From positions 1 through 35,476 of the IMG/VR virus record IMGVR_UViG_3300047546_001285: 35,476 nt of DNA; one strand, given 5' to 3'. Position numbers and translations under genes: made by a program. This DNA is from a virus. The notes under the pieces are model-generated. The model was given only the letters and a program-made list of their open reading frames with translations, did no database searches and had not been told where the DNA came from. This document shows positions 15,171 through 23,392 of the stretch, one piece after another. How positions within the stretch are numbered: position 1 is the stretch's first letter; every line of letters begins with the position of its first letter.

Positions 15171-17030
15171 TTATGATATTTCACAGTTCCCTCCGCTACA
15201 TGCGAGGTTCTCACTCAGATTTGTATTGTCTCCGATCTCTACAATATTTGCGACATTGATGGCGTGCAAGTTCTTAGATAGTTCCAAGTATGTAACCTCA
15301 TCGATTGTTTCAAATGGAGTCTGTTGGTACGAGCCCAAATCTTCAGGAAGGAACGAAAGGCCGTTGTAGAAGTTTTGATTCTCCCACAACCACTCGCCTA
15401 CTTCTGCCCACTCATCTTGTTTGATGGTTACAGTTGCACTTACGTTATGTGTATTGTTTCCGAAGTTGTGTCCCGGTTGAATCCAATTCTGATGTAAGTA
15501 CTTTACTCTTTCTAAAAATGAAAGTGCGGTCTCAGAACTTCTTGTAATCGCTCCCTTAGGTGCAGCCACAGGAATAGAAATAACCGCTTGAGATTGTGGC
15601 TTCATCACATCGTCTTCAAGTAATTCAGGATGATACAACGATAAGTAAGTGTACATTGCCTCATTCTTTCCTACACGAATTCTACGGATGTAGTACTCAT
15701 CGTGCCAAGCATGTACGCCTGATGATGTACCGAGAACCAAAGAAGAAGTTCCCGAAGGTTTCACACAAGTGATACGAGCAGCACGATTGATTCCAATCTT
15801 CTCAGCAAACCACTCGTTTGCCACAGTAGCAACCCCAGTAGCCTCAGCTAAATCTAATTTCAAAACTGCTCCGCTTGCAATACCTGTCATACCAATTCCC
15901 AATAGGGCCTCAGCTTCTGTTGTTTTCTTCCACACACTACGCAAGTAATGGAAATCTGTGTAAGATGCTTGCAAAGTTCCAATGACAGCAGCATAGAAAA
16001 CACGAGAGTTGAAATCTTCTTGGTCTGCGACATCAGAAGCATTGACTTCCACCAAGTTACAGAACTGAAATGAATTGAGGGCAATCTCACAACAAGGATT
16101 GGTGCCCATCTCAATATCATTTGTGAAATAGAAACCGGGCTCACCTGAGTTACTCAACTCAACTTTCTTCCAAAGTTCCAAGAATGATTGTTTATCAACG
16201 TCTCCGTTTCTTTCAATCACTGCACTGTTGTTGGCACGACCACGCTGAGGATTCAGTTCCCACCAATTACCAAACTTGCAGGTCAACATGTCCTCATCAT
16301 CGTAATCAAACAAAGAAATCATTGCAGATCTACGAATACCACCACTCAAAACCGCATCAGCAATATGACACAGAATATCGTGACAATCTACAGAAGTTAA
16401 TTTTTCACCGTCTTGTTTGCGGTCAAGGATAGCCTCAATATGAGTCAAGCACATCTTCAGTGGCTCAGGTCCTGGAGCAACACCACCACTAGTAATCAAT
16501 CGCTCACCTTTTGGACGAATAGCACGATAATCAAAGTTGGGTTTCCAAGTGCTGAGACCGAAGTAAGACTTCATCAAAACCTTAATAGAATCAGCCCATC
16601 CTTCAATTGAATCACCAATCAAGTATCTTCTGTTTCTCTCAGCCTTTTTAATTTTAGGCAAAGCGTTGATGTGTTTACGCTGAACAGAATAACCTACACC
16701 TGTACCTGAAAGAAGAAGAAACATTGTCTCGTTGAATGCACGATAATCATCAATGTGCAAGTAAGAGCAGTTGAACAAACGAGTGTTGTTTACCTCAATT
16801 GGCTTGCCCCCAAACTGAAGTGAACGCATGGAAGGAAGAATCTTCTTAGAGTAAACCAATTCGTAAGCCTTTTCAATAGTCTCACTCAACTCAGGAAACT
16901 TCTTTAAGTGCATTTCCTTATTGCGGTCTACGAGTTCAGTCCAAGTTTCCCTGCGACCCAATTCAGGTACGTATTTGGCGTATTTCATCCAAACCGTGAT
17001 GTCCGATAGTATAGCGTGATTTAGTTCCAT
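15171..17030 (-). CDS. nrdJ: Class II (adenosylcobalamin-dependent) ribonucleotide reductase
   Basis: This 619-residue enzyme is of the monomeric ribonucleoside-triphosphate reductase type. C88 in LFNCSYL and C324 in FQFCNL are the redox pair. NPCCEI at 312-316 gives the thiyl Cys (C313) and E315; the 11-residue spacing to C324 matches Lactobacillus leichmannii RTPR. C611 and C616 in ACSGGNCEIS are the C-terminal shuttle. It makes deoxynucleotides for phage DNA using vitamin B12 and needs no oxygen or small subunit. Its neighbours are MazG-like and polymerase genes. At about 740 residues the L. leichmannii enzyme is longer, so some surface or allosteric parts may be missing. Confidence 0.88.
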   Translation of the reverse strand: MELNHAILSDITVWMKYAKYVPELGRRETWTELVDRNKEMHLKKFPELSETIEKAYELVYSKKILPSMRSLQFGGKPIEVNNTRLFNCSYLHIDDYRAFNETMFLLLSGTGVGYSVQRKHINALPKIKKAERNRRYLIGDSIEGWADSIKVLMKSYFGLSTWKPNFDYRAIRPKGERLITSGGVAPGPEPLKMCLTHIEAILDRKQDGEKLTSVDCHDILCHIADAVLSGGIRRSAMISLFDYDDEDMLTCKFGNWWELNPQRGRANNSAVIERNGDVDKQSFLELWKKVELSNSGEPGFYFTNDIEMGTNPCCEIALNSFQFCNLVEVNASDVADQEDFNSRVFYAAVIGTLQASYTDFHYLRSVWKKTTEAEALLGIGMTGIASGAVLKLDLAEATGVATVANEWFAEKIGINRAARITCVKPSGTSSLVLGTSSGVHAWHDEYYIRRIRVGKNEAMYTYLSLYHPELLEDDVMKPQSQAVISIPVAAPKGAITRSSETALSFLERVKYLHQNWIQPGHNFGNNTHNVSATVTIKQDEWAEVGEWLWENQNFYNGLSFLPEDLGSYQQTPFETIDEVTYLELSKNLHAINVANIVEIGDNTNLSENLACSGGNCEIS

Positions 17031-17031
17031 A

Positions 17032-17424
17032 TTAGAATGTTTTGCCGTGTTTGTAGCCTCTCAATTTGTTGTAGTTAATCTTGAGGAGAATGTGTGTTTC
17101 CAAATCTATGCCAAGTCCACCACATAGGTCAAATAGGCGAATTACAGTGTCGGCAATCTCATCCTCGAATGAATTTTTGACATGGCTTTCGAACTCATGC
17201 TTGAAAGTCTCAGCATCCATTGGGTGTGGGTCTTCTACATAAGCATTGTAAAGTGAGGCCACAATGTCAGGATTTGATTTGTGTTCTTTGCGGAGTGCTT
17301 CCAATCCTTCAGATAATTCTGAAACGATGAGCATTAACAATTCTGGTACATTGCGTTCTGAATCCCAGAAGCCTTTTTCTTTTGCGGTTGCGTGTGACAA
17401 CTCAATTAGTGTATTGATATTCAT
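17032..17424 (-). CDS. MazG-like nucleotide pyrophosphohydrolase
   Basis: This is a 130-residue all-alpha protein. SELSEGLEALR (E36, E39) and FEDEIADTVIRLFDL (E89, D92) form the E-x-x-E and E-x-x-D metal-binding helices of the all-alpha NTP pyrophosphatase superfamily. It would split a nucleoside triphosphate to monophosphate and pyrophosphate. In phages such enzymes clear unusual nucleotides or alter alarmone levels; which applies here is unknown. It starts 4 bases after the polymerase gene and ends 1 base before nrdJ. Confidence 0.82.
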   Translation of the reverse strand: MNINTLIELSHATAKEKGFWDSERNVPELLMLIVSELSEGLEALRKEHKSNPDIVASLYNAYVEDPHPMDAETFKHEFESHVKNSFEDEIADTVIRLFDLCGGLGIDLETHILLKINYNKLRGYKHGKTF

Positions 17425-17428
17425 GTTG

Positions 17429-19282
17429 TTAAAATAAGGTTAATTGTTGTGGTTCAATCTCATCGATAATCTTTTTGCATTCGATACCGAAGAAATTGTA
17501 ATCTATTTGGTAGTCTTCCCAATTTTCTTTTTCCTCGAAGTAATTACACTCTCGTGCAAATCCTCCTGCCAAAAGGCTATTGAGTCGTCCATCAACATTT
17601 TGTTTGAATACGGAATCGCCCGTTGTAGTTGGAAGAAAGCGCATAACTTTGCCAAGATTTTTGATAATCTTTTGGCCTTCCTCAACCGTGTGGACCTCTG
17701 CGTGCCATCCTTTAGTCGCCTTATATCTTCCGAAAAAATCATAAATGTTGCGTGATTCAAAGATAGTATTTTTAATTGGAATTTTTGATACAAAATATTT
17801 CTCTAATGCCTTTGGTACAATGAGGTAAGAGTTGTCTTTATGCCAGTCTTTTTCTGTCTCAAAGATGCCTTTCTTCTTGACTTTACCCTCTACTGACTCG
17901 GCTAAATAATTATTAACATCTCGTATAATCATTTGTTTATACTTACTGTCCTCAAGAATTAATCCTGTGAGTTTCATAAAGCGTTGATTTATCTCCTCGA
18001 TTCTTGCGATGCTATTCTTATGAACTCTCACGGTAAGACCATCGGTGTTAATCTGTAGCAACTGAACATTCTTTGCATTTGTCATGTAAGCCTCAGCAAG
18101 CATGGTTAACAGAAGTTGTCCATTTACGGTAATTCGATAGAAATAATATCTATCAAAGAATGCACTTGTTGATTCTCCTGTCTTACCGAAGATTCCATTC
18201 AACGCAAGTTTTAGTCCTGCTTGAACTACATCGTCTCCTGCTTTCTGTGCCTCAACGCGGTCATCAAATATCTTCTTGTATGTGTCAATAAAAACTTCCT
18301 GTGGGATATGTTTTGGATGAAAGTTATTCGTAATGGCAATGTTTGGATAATAAGATTTAACATCGTAGTCAATGATTTCATATTCATCATCGGCTTCATA
18401 CTTACCCGCAGGAATACATCCGTGAATACCACCTACTCCATAGTGGAAATGGAAGCCCTTAAATATTACGGTGTGTTTGAATTTTGTGTCGTCTGTAATT
18501 ACAGTCCTTTTAATTGAGTCCAGTAAATACTGAAACTCTCGGTTCTGAAACTTAATGTATGGAATTACACAGTCCTCCAAATATACAGCCTTGTCATATC
18601 TTACTCTTTCTTTCAAATCCTTCTTGTCTAATCCACTTGCTGCTTTGATATATCGTAGGAAGATTTCCTCTCCGATTGCAACATCGGGTCTGTTTAAGAA
18701 GTTTGCCTTGTACATTTTTGAGAAGGCTTTGCGAAACTCAATCTTTTCAGCACAAAGAAAGTAGAACTTTCGAGTAGACAAAACATCATTCAAGTTGTAG
18801 GAAAGAACAGACTCGACTTGATCTTCGGTAATTTCCTGCTCGTGACTGATGGGCATCTCCTGTACGTTATACCAACCCATAGCAACCTGTAGGGATTTAA
18901 GAGATGTTCTCCTTGCCTTATTGTTGTAGTGATTAATTAAGTAAAGGTCGAGCTGATTCTTCATCTTTGTTCGTGGCTTCTCGTTATCTTCTTTTGTGAT
19001 AAACTGTTGAACAAATATGTAAATCGAATACGCTACGTTGTGTCCCGGCATATCCTTGTATCTATCCTTGTTATCAATGATGTGGTCCAATACAACAGCA
19101 TCAAATCCGATGTTGTTAAATCCGACCATTGTCATTGCTTGGTCAAGATACTCTACTAATTTTTCCGTATCGTTATTCCAAGGAGAGATTGTGAATACGG
19201 TTGGGGTCTCAGAATCCTCTTCTATATCCGTATAGGAGAAGAAGTTCCTCATTGTCTCAATATCATAGATTACTGTTTTCAT
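17429..19282 (-). CDS. Compact family B DNA polymerase with 3'-5' exonuclease domain
   Basis: This is a 617-residue protein. The exonuclease motifs are YDIET (6-10), GFNNIGFDAVVLD (54-66) and SYNLNDVLSTRKF (161-173). The polymerase motifs are A, DYDVKSYYPN (305-314); B, KLALNGIFGKT (358-368); and C, QINTDGLTV (410-418). Motif C reads NTD rather than the usual DTD. The second Asp, which is the essential metal ligand, is kept. It is much shorter than T4-like polymerases (about 900 residues). It overlaps the primase-helicase gene by 20 bases and forms the core replisome with it. Confidence 0.87.
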   Translation of the reverse strand: MKTVIYDIETMRNFFSYTDIEEDSETPTVFTISPWNNDTEKLVEYLDQAMTMVGFNNIGFDAVVLDHIIDNKDRYKDMPGHNVAYSIYIFVQQFITKEDNEKPRTKMKNQLDLYLINHYNNKARRTSLKSLQVAMGWYNVQEMPISHEQEITEDQVESVLSYNLNDVLSTRKFYFLCAEKIEFRKAFSKMYKANFLNRPDVAIGEEIFLRYIKAASGLDKKDLKERVRYDKAVYLEDCVIPYIKFQNREFQYLLDSIKRTVITDDTKFKHTVIFKGFHFHYGVGGIHGCIPAGKYEADDEYEIIDYDVKSYYPNIAITNNFHPKHIPQEVFIDTYKKIFDDRVEAQKAGDDVVQAGLKLALNGIFGKTGESTSAFFDRYYFYRITVNGQLLLTMLAEAYMTNAKNVQLLQINTDGLTVRVHKNSIARIEEINQRFMKLTGLILEDSKYKQMIIRDVNNYLAESVEGKVKKKGIFETEKDWHKDNSYLIVPKALEKYFVSKIPIKNTIFESRNIYDFFGRYKATKGWHAEVHTVEEGQKIIKNLGKVMRFLPTTTGDSVFKQNVDGRLNSLLAGGFARECNYFEEKENWEDYQIDYNFFGIECKKIIDEIEPQQLTLF

Positions 19283-20972
19283 CGAATGTTAAATAGCTTT
19301 GTGAATAAAGGATATCAAGTAGTCGTTCAAATCTACCATCTTCCGAATAGCGTCCTGTTAATTTATCAAAATTATAGTCCACTGAACCAAGTTGTCCTCT
19401 GAAGTGATACTTCATTTTCTGCACGTGTAAAGATACAGTGTGGTCTTGTGCTTGGTCTGTGTAATCCCTGTGTATTGCAATACCCACATCAGGAGCATTG
19501 AAGAAGTGAGAACTCTGTGCAATATCATAGAGTCTTGGTACAGCATATTGACCGTTACTCTTTTCCATCTTGCGAGGGTGAGCAGCCAGTGTGATGTTGA
19601 TATTATATTTCAAGGCTGTCTTCTTCATCTTACGAAGCATCTCACCGATTCTTTCGTGGGCACTTTCTTCCTTGCTTTGAGTATCAATGTAGTTGAATGG
19701 GTCAATGCACAAACAATCAATTCCGTATCGTTTAATCATAGTCACGGTCAAATCCAAGATATGATTGAGAGTAAACTCTTCCATCTCCTCTACGTTGAAG
19801 AAGAAGAAATGCTTATCCAACTTGGTCATGATAACTCTAATCTCTTCAGGAGTCATGGTTGACAATGCCTTGCCTGAGATTTGTTCAGCCATACGAGATA
19901 GTTTCAGTGGTGCTACGTTCTCGGGTGAAAAGATTGCAAACTTCCAATCAGATATAATCGCAAGACGTGCATACATATAATCCAACCACGTGCTCTTTCC
20001 TGAACCCGGTACGCCCGTAAGTACTACGAGTTCGCCTTTGTTCCAAGTTAAGTGCTTATCTGTCTGCGTCATAGCAACAGTCTCACCCTTTGGGTATCCT
20101 GTTCGTGCAAATCCAACTACGTCTTGAATGTAATCCGATGTGCGTGCTATCTCCTTGATTGGAATGGGTTGGGCCTCAGAATATAATTTCTTAATGGCTT
20201 CTACCCCATGTGCCTTGAGTACATCGTTAGCATCCTTGGCATCTTCGGGAAAGTGAATTACAAAAACATTTGATTGATCAAAGCGTCTCGCAAGGTCCTC
20301 CTTGAGTTTTTGTCCCGGACCATCGTTATCAGTCGCGAGAATAATCTTCTTGTTTTCAAAATAAGAATACGTATCATCTAACCATTGTAAATTGTTAACT
20401 CCTTTGCTTGCTCCGTTGGGACAAGAGACAGCGAATGGGTATCCTGCTTGATACCATACCATTGCTTCTTCTTCTCCTTCGCAAATAATAATCTCACTGC
20501 TATCTTTGATTCTGTTCAAGTTGTAGGGAATCTTCTTTGCTCCACTAACCATCTTGAACTTCTTATCTGAAGTTTTGAATTTTATATTTACTAATTCGTC
20601 TCCGTCATAGTAATTAAAGCAAATGACCTTGTGTTTCTGCTCATCTTGTGGCATCCACTCAATAGACATCGAGACACCAAAGGCATCTACAGTTTCCTGC
20701 GAGATACCTCTGGACTCGAAGTATTTAGTCACTCTGCTATCGGGTGCTTCGGTTTTGGGTTCGGGCTTTGTGTATTGTTTTACACTAGCTACTGAACCTT
20801 TCTTTTGACAGTGATGGCACTTAAAGAGACCCTCGTCTATGTTTACTGATAGAGAAGGGTCTGAGGCTTTCTTTCTTGTGTGTGCACACCACGGACATTG
20901 TGTTTTAATAATTCCACTAAAGTGTCCTTTAGTGTCAATACCTGCTTTAGTTAGTTCGGCTTGATAACTCAT
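19263..20972 (-). CDS. Primase-helicase of the T7 gp4 type
   Basis: This is a 569-residue fusion of primase and replicative helicase. A zinc ribbon is formed by C26, C29, C52 and C55 (CPWC, FKCHHC). The TOPRIM primase core has IIICEGEEEAM (about 161-171) and ILATDNDGPG (211-220). The RecA-like helicase has Walker A LTGVPGSGKST (318-328), a Walker B-like CLCIDPFNYID and ITLAAHPRKM. It would unwind the fork and lay down RNA primers for the DNA polymerase encoded next to it. The C-terminus (residues after about 560) overlaps the start of the polymerase gene. Confidence 0.9.
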   Translation of the reverse strand: MSYQAELTKAGIDTKGHFSGIIKTQCPWCAHTRKKASDPSLSVNIDEGLFKCHHCQKKGSVASVKQYTKPEPKTEAPDSRVTKYFESRGISQETVDAFGVSMSIEWMPQDEQKHKVICFNYYDGDELVNIKFKTSDKKFKMVSGAKKIPYNLNRIKDSSEIIICEGEEEAMVWYQAGYPFAVSCPNGASKGVNNLQWLDDTYSYFENKKIILATDNDGPGQKLKEDLARRFDQSNVFVIHFPEDAKDANDVLKAHGVEAIKKLYSEAQPIPIKEIARTSDYIQDVVGFARTGYPKGETVAMTQTDKHLTWNKGELVVLTGVPGSGKSTWLDYMYARLAIISDWKFAIFSPENVAPLKLSRMAEQISGKALSTMTPEEIRVIMTKLDKHFFFFNVEEMEEFTLNHILDLTVTMIKRYGIDCLCIDPFNYIDTQSKEESAHERIGEMLRKMKKTALKYNINITLAAHPRKMEKSNGQYAVPRLYDIAQSSHFFNAPDVGIAIHRDYTDQAQDHTVSLHVQKMKYHFRGQLGSVDYNFDKLTGRYSEDGRFERLLDILYSQSYLTFDENSNL

Positions 20973-20975
20973 TGG

Positions 20976-21317
20976 TTAAATAATAAATGCTCGTTTTCCT
21001 CTTATTGGGAACTTCCAAGTCTTGATTGCTGATTTCCAACTCTTCATTTTGTTCTTGCCGATCATCCAGCCTTTTGCTTCATAGAAGTTCCAAAACTTTT
21101 CTGCTTCTTGTTGTGCGTCTATTACGTCCATAGAATTTAGGTATGAGGCCACCTCCTCCATTGTTGGTGTTTGAAATCTACGACTTGGGGTCTCAGTCTC
21201 AATACTTTCTGGCAATGAGTAAAACAACTCATCTAAGCTTGACCATTCTCCCCTAGTTTGTCCTTCAATCAATCCCTTCAGGATTAATCTAATTGTTTGA
21301 TATTCTTCGTTTTTCAT
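20976..21317 (-). CDS. Possible replication accessory protein with C-terminal GW-KMKSWKSA module
   Basis: This 113-residue protein has an acidic helical N-terminus. Its C-terminal module (TMEEVASYL, KFWNFYEAKGWMIGKNKM, then SWKSAIKTW) recurs in many Bacteroidetes phage proteins, often next to or fused with replication initiator or helicase-loader genes. It sits 3 bases upstream of the primase-helicase gene, which fits a helicase loader or initiator fragment. The N-terminal DNA-binding part of longer homologues is absent. The function is inferred. Confidence 0.55.
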   Translation of the reverse strand: MKNEEYQTIRLILKGLIEGQTRGEWSSLDELFYSLPESIETETPSRRFQTPTMEEVASYLNSMDVIDAQQEAEKFWNFYEAKGWMIGKNKMKSWKSAIKTWKFPIRGKRAFII

Positions 21318-21601
21318 ATTTTAAAATCTGAGTATTTAAGTCCCCATTGTACATTAACCCACATCATCTCTTTCTCGGCTAATTTCTTAGTCATTTTTAA
21401 TTCTTTTCTGAGATAAGCGACTCCCCACTGTTTCCATTCTTCTGCTTGTGCAGTAGTCATAGTCCATTGGGTATACCAATCATCCTTGCGACCTTTGACA
21501 TCGTCGAATGTAACTTCGTGACCTGCAATAATAAACATCTGATTAATCAAATCTACTACTGCCTTTTCTCGTTTTTGTTCTCTAGTTAATCGTTTTTCCA
21601 T
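21314..21601 (-). CDS. Conserved Bacteroidetes-phage protein, 95 residues
   Basis: It is helical and Trp-rich: REKAVVDLINQMFIIAGHEV, DDWYTQWTMTTAQAEEWKQW and NVQWGLKYSDF. I recognise this protein type from many Bacteroidetes phages, near replication genes, always without a function. It overlaps the next gene by ATGA and the previous one by 16 bases. No catalytic motif is seen. Confidence 0.7.
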   Translation of the reverse strand: MEKRLTREQKREKAVVDLINQMFIIAGHEVTFDDVKGRKDDWYTQWTMTTAQAEEWKQWGVAYLRKELKMTKKLAEKEMMWVNVQWGLKYSDFKI

Positions 21602-21891
21602 AGCTCGTATAAACTGTTTTTTGTTGCAAACTTAATGTAGTTTTCTTTCTCCTCCAAGATTTCTGTAATAGTTGTTGTCATCCAAGTAAACTGAAATGCT
21701 TGTGGGTCTAGAATAAATGACCTACCTACTGCTGCTTTCTTGTGTAATTTTTTAAAGCTGCCGTCCTCAGTCCACTCAATCCATCCTACTTGATGACCTA
21801 CGTTAAGCAAGCCATCGTTTTCTCTGATTAACTTGTATTTAAACAACTCATCCAGGTTTAAGTCAATCTTAACTTGTTTTATCTTGCTCAT
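21586..21891 (-). CDS. Unknown protein, 101 residues, with strong Shine-Dalgarno
   Basis: A mixed alpha/beta protein (KIKQVKIDLNLDELFKYKLI, then GWIEWTEDGSFKKL and EKENYIKFATKNSLYEL). It has no known motif. The start ATG 21891 is preceded by AAGGAGGTAAACA, one of the few strong Shine-Dalgarno sites in the window. That site lies inside the last codons of the upstream gene, so the two are translationally coupled. Confidence 0.65.
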   Translation of the reverse strand: MSKIKQVKIDLNLDELFKYKLIRENDGLLNVGHQVGWIEWTEDGSFKKLHKKAAVGRSFILDPQAFQFTWMTTTITEILEEKENYIKFATKNSLYELWKND

Positions 21892-22238
21892 TGTTTACCT
21901 CCTTGTATTTTATCACGCATCCATTTTGCGCCTGCCTCAAATTCATTGTCAAAACCCGAGTAATTAATTGCCTGTTTATGTACCTCCTCATCACTTGGCA
22001 GTTCAATGGGGGTATAATACCTAGGGGTATAATACCTATGCAAAAAATCATCTACAGTTCTTGTTGCACCAATTAATCCAATTAACATATGCTTGACTTG
22101 TTCTTCAGTGTATAGTTTCATACTTTGTTTATTGTTGCTCATTGTTTTATCTGTTAAAAATTTATTTAGTGTTTCACTTGTTTCATTGCTTAACGCTTCA
22201 TCAAGTTTGTTTTCAAGTTTATTTAAGTCAAGGCTCAT
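21888..22238 (-). CDS. Unknown protein, apparent fusion of two small modules
   Basis: This is a 116-residue protein. Residues 1-31 (LNKLENKLDEALSNETSETL) form one module. From M33 (MSNNKQSMKLYTEEQVKHM) the sequence looks like a separate protein start. The DNA around M33 repeats the start region of the gene at 27444-27653 with one mismatch in 30 bases. An in-frame fusion, or a second internal start at 22142, is possible. The end (AGAKWMRDKIQGGKQ) carries the next gene's Shine-Dalgarno. A 15-base tandem duplication encodes YYTPRYYTP. Function unknown. Confidence 0.6.
   Translation of the reverse strand: MSLDLNKLENKLDEALSNETSETLNKFLTDKTMSNNKQSMKLYTEEQVKHMLIGLIGATRTVDDFLHRYYTPRYYTPIELPSDEEVHKQAINYSGFDNEFEAGAKWMRDKIQGGKQ
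22009..22037. repeat. Tandem duplication of GGGGTATAATACCT
   Basis: GGGGTATAATACCT occurs at 22009-22022 and again at 22024-22037 (period 15). It adds five residues in frame (YYTPR) to the protein at 21888-22238 and looks like a recent slippage or duplication event. Confidence 0.8.
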
Positions 22239-22513
22239 TGCTCACCTCCTCCGTAGGTTTCGTTGTAGTATTCATTAAAGTCAACTTTCATTAGACCAGT
22301 TTCCCAACTTTTTATGTGTTGGTCTTTTTCCATTTCTTTGGCTTGGTTAAGTATTTCTTTCATACTTAAGTTGGGTTTTAACATTTCTTCTTCTAACCAT
22401 TCAATTGCCGTCTGTTTTTTTGGCTTCCCCGTGTTGTTTCCCTTTGCAAATTGATTAACCTTATCAAGGTACTCAACTGCATTCATCTCCGTTTGTTGTT
22501 TATTGTTTGTCAT
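22235..22513 (-). CDS. Small accessory protein, NETYGGGEQ family
   Basis: This 92-residue protein has KKQTAIEWLEEEMLK in the middle, QAKEMEKDQHIKSWETG, and the end FNEYYNETYGGGEQ. I know the family from many Bacteroidetes phages; the function is unknown. It is a paralogue of the genes at 22842-23117 and 27444-27653. Its own start has a Shine-Dalgarno at 22520-22524 (GGAGGTAACAA). Its last codons carry the Shine-Dalgarno for the next gene. Confidence 0.72.
   Translation of the reverse strand: MTNNKQQTEMNAVEYLDKVNQFAKGNNTGKPKKQTAIEWLEEEMLKPNLSMKEILNQAKEMEKDQHIKSWETGLMKVDFNEYYNETYGGGEQ
22236..22272. repeat. 37-base direct repeat, copy 1 (copy 2 at 22843-22879)
   Basis: An identical 37-base segment spans the end of one NETYGGGEQ-family gene and the start codon of the next gene, here and at 22843-22879. 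It holds the C-terminal codons, the GGAGGAGGTGA Shine-Dalgarno and the ATGA junction. Being perfect at DNA level, it is probably a young duplication or a recombination joint. Confidence 0.85.
22245..22252 (-). promoter_or_regulatory. Strong Shine-Dalgarno inside coding sequence (for 21888-22238)
   Basis: On the minus strand GGAGGAGGTGAGCA precedes ATG 22238. The bases encode Gly-Gly-Gly-Glu-Gln at the end of the upstream protein. Equivalent sites are at 22852-22859 (for the gene starting 22845), 22520-22524 (for 22513) and 21898-21902 (for 21891). Most other genes in the window have none. Confidence 0.75.
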
Positions 22514-22530
22514 TTGTTACCTCCGTATGC

Positions 22531-22845
22531 TTATGTGTGTGATTTAATGTGTTCAATTGCTTTTTCTATGTTCTGATACCCTGTACCAATCTCTTGCCAA
22601 TCACCCCCGTACTGAGGCGTTACAAAACATCTGTACAGTCCATTGATTAATCTTACTTCACCATGTGCCTCTTCGCCAAAATCTATTTCATAGACAACTT
22701 GTTGTTTGTCTTTCTCCATAAGTTCTTTTAATTTTTCTTTACGCTCTTTTCTTAGTTGCTCTCGGTTTTCAATACGCCATTTGTTCTTTGCTATTGCATC
22801 CGATTGTTCTGCGTTTTCAAGGAGTTGTTTTATCTTGTCGTTCAT
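22531..22845 (-). CDS. Unknown protein with N-terminal coiled coil
   Basis: In this 104-residue protein, residues 1-45 are a charged helix or coiled coil (KWRIENREQLRKERKEKLKE). Residues 48-104 form a small beta-rich domain (EEAHGEVRLINGLYRCFV, then GTGYQNIEKAIEHIKSHT). It starts at ATG 22845 with the Shine-Dalgarno carried by the upstream gene. I do not recognise the family. Confidence 0.62.
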   Translation of the reverse strand: MNDKIKQLLENAEQSDAIAKNKWRIENREQLRKERKEKLKELMEKDKQQVVYEIDFGEEAHGEVRLINGLYRCFVTPQYGGDWQEIGTGYQNIEKAIEHIKSHT

Positions 22846-23117
22846 TGCTCACCTCCTCCGTAGGTTTCGTTGTAGTATTGTTCACCAGTTATTGGTAGTG
22901 TACTTTCAGGATAATCAATTCCATGAACTGTTCCTTTGTTGTATGCAGTTTCAATTCTTTCCTTCTCCATTTCTTTGGCTTGTTTTTTTAATTCTAGATA
23001 TTCACTTACATCAATTGAAATTTGGATTCGTTTAATACTCGCATTTTCCCAAGCATTCCCCTTGAGTTCTAGTTGGTCGATAAATTCTTCCACTGCCGTT
23101 TGTTGTTTAGTTCTCAT
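22842..23117 (-). CDS. Small accessory protein, NETYGGGEQ family
   Basis: This 91-residue paralogue of 22235-22513 starts MRTKQQTAVEEFIDQLELKG, has LKKQAKEMEKERIETAYNKG, and ends QYYNETYGGGEQ. The last 37 bases of the gene region are identical to the other copy (22236-22272). It overlaps both neighbours. Function is unknown; these are typical middle-region accessory genes. Confidence 0.72.
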   Translation of the reverse strand: MRTKQQTAVEEFIDQLELKGNAWENASIKRIQISIDVSEYLELKKQAKEMEKERIETAYNKGTVHGIDYPESTLPITGEQYYNETYGGGEQ

Positions 23118-23392
23118 GGTCTGTATTTCTTATCAATTAACTCTACTACGTTCCAAATGAACAGCGATACACCACACAGTGTCCACATCCAATGTCTGAA
23201 GCCCCAGTGCGTAGATGGCATATGGTCTTGCTGTCTGTAAGAACATCCTACTATGTCGTAAGAATTACCTTCGACGATTACTTTTCCACCTTGACAAACC
23301 CAATCTCCAAAGAAGTCTGGGAATGTTTCGGGAATGAACGAGAATAACATTGCAATCGCAAAGATTGCTACTAGTCTTAATTTATTTTTCAT
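23114..23392 (-). CDS. Two-helix membrane protein
   Basis: I chose ATG 23392 (92 residues), which overlaps the ThyX stop as ATGA; the longer frame from 23449 lies in thyX. Residues 4-23 are hydrophobic (KLRLVAIFAIAMLFSFIPET) and may be a signal or membrane helix. Residues about 65-82 (HWMWTLCGVSLFIWNVV) form a second helix. Between them is a short extracytoplasmic segment with two Cys (DWVCQGGKVIVEGNSYDIVG). It may modify the envelope; no family is recognised. Confidence 0.6.
   Translation of the reverse strand: MKNKLRLVAIFAIAMLFSFIPETFPDFFGDWVCQGGKVIVEGNSYDIVGCSYRQQDHMPSTHWGFRHWMWTLCGVSLFIWNVVELIDKKYRP

Noticed and set aside
19440-19862. Plus-strand frame of 140 codons
   Set aside because: It lies antisense within the helicase domain of the primase-helicase gene, which carries all expected motifs.
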